Assembly: GCA_014380545.1 (NCBI GenBank)
Contig: JACMJP010000431.1
Location: 1-6,588, forward strand
DNA: 6,588 nucleotides
Direction: 5' to 3'
Source of the DNA: Chitinophagales bacterium
Lineage (GTDB): Bacteria > Bacteroidota > Bacteroidia > Chitinophagales > BACL12
The translations under genes were made by a program, and so were the position numbers. Positions 1 through 4,304 of the stretch are shown here, piece by piece. Under the pieces are notes generated by a model. The model was not told the DNA's origin. It was given only the letters and a program-made list of their open reading frames with translations, and did no database searches. Within the stretch, counting starts at the first letter, position 1; every line of letters begins with the position of its first letter.

Positions 1-1
1 A

Positions 2-655
2 GCTTCTGATGGATGGGAATTAAATCTTTTTTTAAACGAAGGAACACATACCTACAAATTTATAGCAGATGGAGAATGGTTGATAGATCCTGCAAATAAA
101 ACACTTCTTCCCGATGGAGAAGGTCATTTTAATTCCTCAATATCTCTGGGAGATACAACAATTTTTACACTGAATGGATTTATTGACGCTAAGCTTGTAA
201 TTCTTACCGGAAACTTTAATAACTGGAATACTGCTGAACTGAGTATGGAACGAACAGCAACAGGCTGGCAATTACCTCATGTATTGCCTCAGGGTGTTTG
301 TGAATATAAATTTATTGTTGATGGAAAATGGATAACAGACCCTGATAACAAAAATTATATTGGAGATGCTGATCATAGAAATTCAGTAAAAATTATTAAC
401 CCAAATTATATGTTTACGCTTTCCAATTTTTACGATGCAAAAGAAGTTACTTTGAGCGGCAGTTTTAATAATTGGTCAGACCCTGGTTATACAATGATGC
501 GTTCTGATATAGGTTGGATATTTCCAATGTTTTTAACTCCGGGAAAATATACCTACAAATTTGTGATTGATGGAAAATGGATACTTGATCCCGCTAACAC
601 ATTGATAGAAGAAAATGAATATGGAAACGGTAATTCGGTACTCTGGATAGATCCG
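2..655 (+). repeat. Three tandem copies of a CBM48-like domain, period about 249-252 bp
   Basis: The YKF motif falls at 53, 305 and 554, giving periods of 252 and 249 bp (84 and 83 residues). The GxFNNW motif falls at 209 and 458, again 249 bp apart. Copy 2 begins near 164 (FTLNGF) and copy 3 near 413 (FTLSNF). Copies 1 and 3 share the DNA string CCTACAAATTT (51-61 and 552-562), but elsewhere the copies have clearly diverged, so the duplication is not recent. Confidence 0.85.
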
Positions 656-679
656 GAAAAGGAATACATGAAAAAGTAA
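2..679 (+). CDS. Protein with tandem AMPK-type glycogen-binding (CBM48/E-set) domains, 5' end missing
   Basis: The reading frame is open from the left edge to TAA at 677-679, so the true start lies outside the window; a TTG at 80 is not a credible start because it falls inside a domain. Three consecutive copies of a glycogen-binding beta-sandwich are visible, the first only partly. Each copy has the order NNW, then YKF followed by DG(K/E)W and DP, then an Asn near the end. In AMPK beta subunits the equivalent Trp, Lys, Trp and Asn contact glucose chains, so binding to glycogen or starch-like glucan is likely (inference from the family). No enzyme domain is visible and the C-terminus (EKEYMKK) lacks a T9SS sorting domain; anything further, including a signal peptide, would be upstream. 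It could be a glucan-binding scaffold or the tail of a larger enzyme or surface protein. The family call is firm, the cellular role unknown. Confidence 0.88.
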   Translation, partial: ASDGWELNLFLNEGTHTYKFIADGEWLIDPANKTLLPDGEGHFNSSISLGDTTIFTLNGFIDAKLVILTGNFNNWNTAELSMERTATGWQLPHVLPQGVCEYKFIVDGKWITDPDNKNYIGDADHRNSVKIINPNYMFTLSNFYDAKEVTLSGSFNNWSDPGYTMMRSDIGWIFPMFLTPGKYTYKFVIDGKWILDPANTLIEENEYGNGNSVLWIDPEKEYMKK

Positions 680-1076
680 CCTTAGCCTGAGAGTATGTTT
701 CCTGTATGTAAAATATCTATTTTAATTTTTTTTAATTGCTGCAAAGAAAACCTTCAACAGTTCTTCAAATCAATGAGCAGGAAAATTAATTACACGGCAC
801 TTATTAAAATTACCGAAACTATAAAAATTGTAATAAGGAGCCTGTAAAACAATGTAGTATCATAATATTCGCTATCCATAATTTTGAGTTGTGCTTTTAG
901 TTAAAGAAATAATATTGAAATAGAAATGGTCTTATACTGGCTATAATCATTTCCTGAAATAATTATTATTACTTAAGAACTGATAGTAAAGATGATATTA
1001 AAATGTGAGGTTGTGATGATCAATTATGAACATGATGTGACTTGCTCGGATTAAATATCTTCCGCAGTGGTTGCAC

Positions 1077-1101
1077 AGCCGAAAAAAACTCTTTTTCGGC
1101 T
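1077..1101. repeat. Perfect 10-bp inverted repeat with 5-nt loop
   Basis: AGCCGAAAAA (1077-1086) is exactly complementary to TTTTTCGGCT (1092-1101), with AACTC as loop. The G/C pairs lie at the base of the stem and the A/T pairs next to the loop, the reverse of a typical intrinsic terminator arrangement, and no T-tract follows on either strand. It may be an RNA hairpin, part of a small RNA, or a protein-binding site. GCCGAAAA recurs at 1197-1204 without its partner arm. The structure is certain; its function is unknown. Confidence 0.5.
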
Positions 1102-1329
1102 CTAATGCAGTAAAATCAGCATAAAACAGCTTTCAGAATAAGCCCTCTTCAGAAATCAATTTTAATTATTTAAACCCCGATTTGTTTTTAATATTGGCCG
1201 AAAACTGTGGATGATGATACTCAATGAGTATATCAGGTTTTTTTGATTCTTTATTTTATTGCAAGTTACTTTCAGAGTTATTCTTGTATGGTTTTTTGTT
1301 CATTAAAACTTAACTATTTCTTTATTCCA

Positions 1330-1347
1330 GTGTGATTGCTGTCACAC
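1330..1347 (+). promoter_or_regulatory. CRP/FNR-type operator candidate (TGTGA-N6-TCACA)
   Basis: GTGTGA (1330-1335), TTGCTG, TCACAC (1342-1347) is a perfect dyad and matches the core of the E. coli CRP consensus without a mismatch. It lies 48 bp upstream of the ATG at 1396, in the intergenic region, where an operator for the small membrane protein and possibly the Cdd1-like gene would be expected. A TATAAA at 1354-1359 could be a promoter element, but no good Bacteroidota TAnnTTTG box was seen. Bacteroidota encode many CRP/FNR-family regulators, though their sites need not follow the E. coli consensus, so the assignment is inference. Confidence 0.4.
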
Positions 1348-1395
1348 ATGCAATATAAAAGTACTGGAGATTAACTTAGTTATACCTGTAATTTT

Positions 1396-1659
1396 ATGTT
1401 CTATTTTCAAAAAATTAAATTGTTTATGATGCGGCAGGCAAAATCAAATCTACCAGTTTCAAACACAGGAAGTACTGCCTTTATTTTATTTATAAATATT
1501 TGTATAACTGCCTTGCTTGTTTTTATAATAGTAAAATATTATCAGTCAGTACATAAAACAGAGTCATCACAAAATACAGAGGAGACTTCATCACTAGTCA
1601 GTGAATCACAAATAACAGTTGAAACAAAAATTTATTTAAAAATATTTGAAATAATCTGA
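1396..1659 (+). CDS. Possible small single-pass membrane protein, 87 aa
   Basis: I do not recognise this protein. It has a short basic N-terminus, one strong hydrophobic helix at about residues 27-47 (AFILFINICITALLVFIIVK), and a polar tail rich in Ser, Thr, Glu and Gln at about 51-76. Two in-frame ATGs at 1426 and 1429 are alternative starts that would give 77 or 76 residues and keep the helix; neither start has a Shine-Dalgarno sequence. The Cdd1-like gene follows 44 bp later on the same strand, so co-transcription is possible. The CRP-like dyad at 1330-1347 lies just upstream. Because AT-rich non-coding DNA often encodes hydrophobic stretches by chance, this is only moderately supported as a real gene. 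Confidence 0.45.
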   Translation: MFYFQKIKLFMMRQAKSNLPVSNTGSTAFILFINICITALLVFIIVKYYQSVHKTESSQNTEETSSLVSESQITVETKIYLKIFEII

Positions 1660-1703
1660 ATTTATATATTAAATGAGTAATCTTGTAGTGTAAGTTCAAT
1701 AAG

Positions 1704-2045
1704 ATGATGAGGGGAAGTAACCAACAAACCAAAAATGAAATTATCAGCGAATTGATACAAATTCCAGGAGTTGGAAAATCTATTGCCACCGATCTGTTCA
1801 ATATCGGAATAAAAAAGATTGAAGATCTGAAAAATCACAATCCCCAGGAATTATATCAGGCATCAAACCAATTTGCAGGTATTATACAAGACCGATGCTT
1901 ATTGTATGTGTTCAGATGTGCAGTGTATTTTGCATCCCATAAAAAGCATGATCCCGAAAAATTAAAATGGTGGAATTGGGTAGATAAAGACGCTAAGCTT
2001 AAAACAGGAAAGTTTGAAATTGAAAAGGAGAAAATAATTCTGTAA
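1704..2045 (+). CDS. Helix-hairpin-helix protein of the Cdd1 (pathogenicity locus) family, 113 aa
   Basis: The N-terminal half carries a helix-hairpin-helix motif (IQIPGVGKSIATDLFNIGI, residues 18-36) followed by IEDLKNHNPQELY, the classic non-sequence-specific DNA-binding fold. The second half has DRCLLYVFRCAVYF (63-76) and PEKLKWWNW (84-92), which I recognise as conserved in the small Cdd1 family, named after a gene at the Clostridioides difficile pathogenicity locus but widespread in bacteria. Length fits a stand-alone member. No catalytic residues are apparent; DNA binding is inferred from the fold and the biological role is unknown. Two adjacent ATGs (1704 and 1707) are both possible starts. 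The tail after the WWNW motif is lysine-rich. The stop lies 9 bp from the stop of the convergent SnoaL-like gene, leaving no room for a terminator between them. Confidence 0.88.
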   Translation: MMRGSNQQTKNEIISELIQIPGVGKSIATDLFNIGIKKIEDLKNHNPQELYQASNQFAGIIQDRCLLYVFRCAVYFASHKKHDPEKLKWWNWVDKDAKLKTGKFEIEKEKIIL

Positions 2046-2054
2046 ACAGACAAA

Positions 2055-2453
2055 TTATTTAGCTTTATTTCTCTCAATAATTTCAAAAGGGATCTTAGTA
2101 TCAGAATAAACCTGCCATACGTTTATTTTCTCTCCTTCAATTATCGCCCGAAATGCTGCAGGTATTTTAAAAAAATTATTCGAATCTCCGGCAATATGCC
2201 CCGCATGGGTAGCGCTTGCAGTACCAAAGCCGAAAACAATGTTATCTTTTTCAAGCCTCTCATTTATTTCAATCCAATAATCAGGAAACATTGCAAAATA
2301 CATTTTCCATCCGTCAATTACATTTTCCTTTCCAGTAATTTTATTACCATGTGCATCAATTAAAATATGATCGACAGTCATAAAACTTCCAAGCTCATCA
2401 GCATGGTGATCATTTATAAGTTCAATAAATTGTTCAAATACATGTAGATGCAT
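2055..2453 (-). CDS. SnoaL-like / nuclear transport factor 2 (NTF2) family protein, 132 aa
   Basis: One compact alpha+beta domain fills the whole protein: an N-terminal helix (FEQFIELINDHHADELGSFM, 6-25), a short turn (VDHILIDAHG), GKENVIDGWKMYFAMFPDYW (41-60), then strands ending in GEKINVWQVYSDTKIPFEII. The helix, the G(K)xxVxxxWxxYFxxFPD pattern and the length are typical of SnoaL-like cone-shaped folds. Family members include polyketide cyclases, isomerases and many binding proteins of unknown ligand; sequence alone does not give the substrate. No signal peptide is present, so it is probably cytoplasmic. The start is 44 bp from the divergent gene at 2498, so the two promoters must overlap or be very close. 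It converges on the Cdd1-like gene. Family call is good, specific function unknown. Confidence 0.85.
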   Translation of the reverse strand: MHLHVFEQFIELINDHHADELGSFMTVDHILIDAHGNKITGKENVIDGWKMYFAMFPDYWIEINERLEKDNIVFGFGTASATHAGHIAGDSNNFFKIPAAFRAIIEGEKINVWQVYSDTKIPFEIIERNKAK

Positions 2454-2467
2454 AATTATAGAGTTAG

Positions 2468-2475
2468 TATTTTTG
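2468..2475 (+). promoter_or_regulatory. Candidate Bacteroidota -7 element
   Basis: TATTTTTG matches the Bacteroidota -7 consensus TAnnTTTG, 22 bp ahead of the ATG at 2498 and inside the 44-bp divergent intergenic gap. No TTG sits at the expected distance upstream, so only half of the promoter is supported. If real, it would drive the unknown gene and the phosphoesterase. Confidence 0.3.
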
Positions 2476-2497
2476 CCCTGTAAATTTACTGTGATCT

Positions 2498-2977
2498 ATG
2501 GATTTAAAAAATTCTTTTAAAAATCTTATTACTGATACATCAGCTTTAATGGGTGAAGGTTATAATAATGCGACCGATCTGTTAAAAGATACGCTTAGTA
2601 AATTTTACGATGTAAAAAATATTACAAAAGAAAAGCTGGCAAGCATAACAAATGACACAATTGCACTAGCTCCGATTATTGAAAAAACAGGTTACAGGGC
2701 AAAAGAAATAAATATAGCTGTGAGCGTTCCCCCACGGTTTGTTTTTCATTTTGAAAAATTTGCAGATGTAAGTAAAGTAGAAATTGAACAAATATTGGAA
2801 GAGAATACCGAGAAAACATTATTAAAAATAATTGTGAGCACACTTGTTTCTGCAGATGAATTTCAGTCCAAATTATCGCTGGGCAGTTTTAAATTCGCTG
2901 AAATAGATATTGAACTTGGTGTACCCCCAGAAGTAAATGTAAAATTTATGAACTCAGGGCAACCCACTGCTGTTTAA
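2498..2977 (+). CDS. Unrecognised 159-aa protein with an internal duplicated beta motif
   Basis: I do not recognise a family. There is no signal peptide or membrane segment, so a cytoplasmic location is likely. The first 60 residues look helical and polar (e.g. ATDLLKDTLSKFYDV). Two later segments resemble each other: EINIAVSVPPRFVFHF (70-85) and EIDIELGVPPEVNVKF (135-150), sharing EI(N/D)I, VPP and the closing hydrophobic-x-F, 65 residues apart. Between them lies a charged helix-like stretch (VEIEQILEENTEKTLLKIIV). This suggests an alpha/beta protein with two equivalent beta-hairpins. The phosphoesterase gene follows after 22 bp on the same strand, so the two are probably co-transcribed. A candidate -7 box lies at 2468-2475, and no Shine-Dalgarno precedes the ATG. 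That it is a real gene is well supported by composition and context; function unknown. Confidence 0.8.
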   Translation: MDLKNSFKNLITDTSALMGEGYNNATDLLKDTLSKFYDVKNITKEKLASITNDTIALAPIIEKTGYRAKEINIAVSVPPRFVFHFEKFADVSKVEIEQILEENTEKTLLKIIVSTLVSADEFQSKLSLGSFKFAEIDIELGVPPEVNVKFMNSGQPTAV

Positions 2978-2999
2978 TAAAAATCAAAAGGATCTGCAG

Positions 3000-4256
3000 A
3001 TGGATATTCAATCAATTATCATCAGGCTGGTAACACTTGCTGTATTTTATTTTATTTCTGACATTTTTCTTGTACCCGCAATTAAAAATCTTTTTGATAA
3101 AAATCCTAAAAAAGCAGCACACATTTTTTGGTGGATAAATTTAGGATTGCTTTTTCTTGCATGTCTGGCATTTTTCATTCAACGTTATGTAAATGAAGAT
3201 ATAGCAAGGTTTTTTTTGTATTTCTTCGGCGTATTTATGGCATTCTTATTTTCTAAACTTATTTTTGGTGTTTTACTTTTTGCAGAGTTTATAATCCGAT
3301 TGATTGTAAGTATATTTAAGAATAAAGGTATCCGACCAAACAAACCAGGGGAAAAATATTTAGTAAGCAGGAGAAAATTCATTTCACAAACTTCATTTTT
3401 AATTGGCGCAATTCCCTTCAGTGGTTTTATTTATGGAATGATAAAAGGTAAATATGATTTTACTGTTCATAAAGAAACTCTTTTTTTTGATGATCTGCCT
3501 GCAGCATTTGATGGCATAACAATTACACAAATAAGTGATCTGCATATGGGCTCCTGGGATGCTTTTGCAAAACATAAATTAGAATACCTTGTAGAACTCA
3601 TTCAATCGTTGCAATCAGATATTCTATTTTTCACCGGAGATATCGTGAACAGTAAAGCAGATGAAATGGATGGATGGTATGATGTATTTAATAATTTAGC
3701 TGCACCGCTTGGAAAATATTCTATTCTTGGTAATCATGATTATGGTGATTATGTAAAATGGGAAACTGATGCTGAAGAAGAGGATAATTTAAATCGTGTA
3801 AAAAATATTCATCCCCAACTTGGTTTTCAGTTATTATTAAATCAAAATACAGTAATTGAAAAGGGCGAGGATAAGTTATTTATTATCGGTGTTGAAAATT
3901 GGGGTAAAGGCGATTTTCCAAAAATAGGTGATATTAAAAAGGCAAGTGAAGGAATACAAAAAGATGCTTTTAAAATTTTATTATCGCATGACCCATCACA
4001 CTGGAATGCAAAAGTTTTAGAAGAAGAATTTCCACCGCAACTTACATTAAGCGGTCATACACATGGTTTTCAAATGGGAATAGAAATTCCAGCATTTCGT
4101 TTCTCACCATCTCAATGGATATATGAACAATGGGCGGGAATTTATCAGAAAGGAAAAAATTATTTATATGTGAACAGGGGATTAGGAACAGTTGGTTATC
4201 CCGGCAGAATAGGTATTTGGCCGGAGGTTACACAAATTACTTTGAAGAGAAAGTAA
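3000..4256 (+). CDS. Membrane-anchored calcineurin-like metallophosphoesterase (YkuE-type), 418 aa
   Basis: The C-terminal part (about 170-415) has the full set of metallophosphoesterase metal ligands: SDLH (D180, H182), GDIVN (D214, N217), GNHD (N245, H246), SHDP (H330) and GHTHG (H353, H355). An active dinuclear-metal phosphoesterase is therefore expected; its substrate cannot be read from sequence (relatives act on nucleotides, lipids or phosphoproteins). The N-terminus has hydrophobic segments at about 5-27, 42-61 and 69-107, a basic loop (107-125), then SRRKFISQ and another hydrophobic segment (129-147). SRRKF resembles a twin-arginine signal, and the related B. subtilis YkuE is a known Tat substrate, so the catalytic domain probably sits outside the cytoplasmic membrane (inference). 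Start: the ATG at 3000 is preceded by AAAAGGA (2986-2992), a usable ribosome-binding site. Co-oriented 22 bp downstream of the unknown 159-aa gene; convergent with the T9SS cargo gene (48 bp gap, no clear terminator hairpin). Confidence 0.93.
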   Translation: MDIQSIIIRLVTLAVFYFISDIFLVPAIKNLFDKNPKKAAHIFWWINLGLLFLACLAFFIQRYVNEDIARFFLYFFGVFMAFLFSKLIFGVLLFAEFIIRLIVSIFKNKGIRPNKPGEKYLVSRRKFISQTSFLIGAIPFSGFIYGMIKGKYDFTVHKETLFFDDLPAAFDGITITQISDLHMGSWDAFAKHKLEYLVELIQSLQSDILFFTGDIVNSKADEMDGWYDVFNNLAAPLGKYSILGNHDYGDYVKWETDAEEEDNLNRVKNIHPQLGFQLLLNQNTVIEKGEDKLFIIGVENWGKGDFPKIGDIKKASEGIQKDAFKILLSHDPSHWNAKVLEEEFPPQLTLSGHTHGFQMGIEIPAFRFSPSQWIYEQWAGIYQKGKNYLYVNRGLGTVGYPGRIGIWPEVTQITLKRK

Positions 4257-4304
4257 AAAAATAAATTATCTCACCAGGTTTAATAGTAAAAAATTTCAAA
4301 AGAT

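Larger units (their letters stand above)
680..1395. other. Long intergenic region without a convincing gene
   Basis: About 716 bp separate the glycogen-binding gene from the next plausible gene. Only short open frames occur: a 50-codon frame at 695-847 (+) and a 29-codon frame at 790-879 (-) that overlap each other, neither with clear support. After the upstream stop, an A/T-only hairpin (710-723) precedes eight T residues (726-733) and could act as a weak terminator. Further right are a 10-bp hairpin (1077-1101), a 6-bp hairpin (1217-1231) followed by seven T (1238-1244), and a CRP-like dyad (1330-1347). I recognise no tRNA, riboswitch or pseudogene. The length leaves room for an unrecognised small RNA. 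Confidence 0.6.

Noticed and set aside
1..5. Window begins with AGCTT, suggesting a HindIII-cut clone end
   Set aside because: AAGCTT occurs internally at 191, 1995, 6285 and 6342, so the window is not a complete-digest fragment; the match is probably coincidence.
80..679. TTG at 80 as the start of the glycogen-binding gene
   Set aside because: The same frame is open and encodes matching domain sequence from position 2, so the start is outside the window.
695..847. 50-codon open frame on the plus strand in the long intergenic region
   Set aside because: Length is within chance expectation for AT-rich DNA, it has no recognised motif, and it overlaps another short frame and the probable weak terminator of the upstream gene.
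1598..1801. 67-codon hydrophobic frame on the minus strand
   Set aside because: It is antisense to the well-supported Cdd1-like gene start and the small membrane protein; hydrophobicity follows from AT-rich complementary sequence.
185..2000. Identical 12-mer GACGCTAAGCTT at 185-196 and 1989-2000
   Set aside because: About one shared 12-mer is expected by chance in 6.6 kb; both encode DAKL in unrelated proteins and no flanking similarity exists.
4257..4304. Bidirectional terminator between the phosphoesterase and the convergent secreted protein
   Set aside because: A-rich sequence is present but I found no stem longer than a few A/T pairs.
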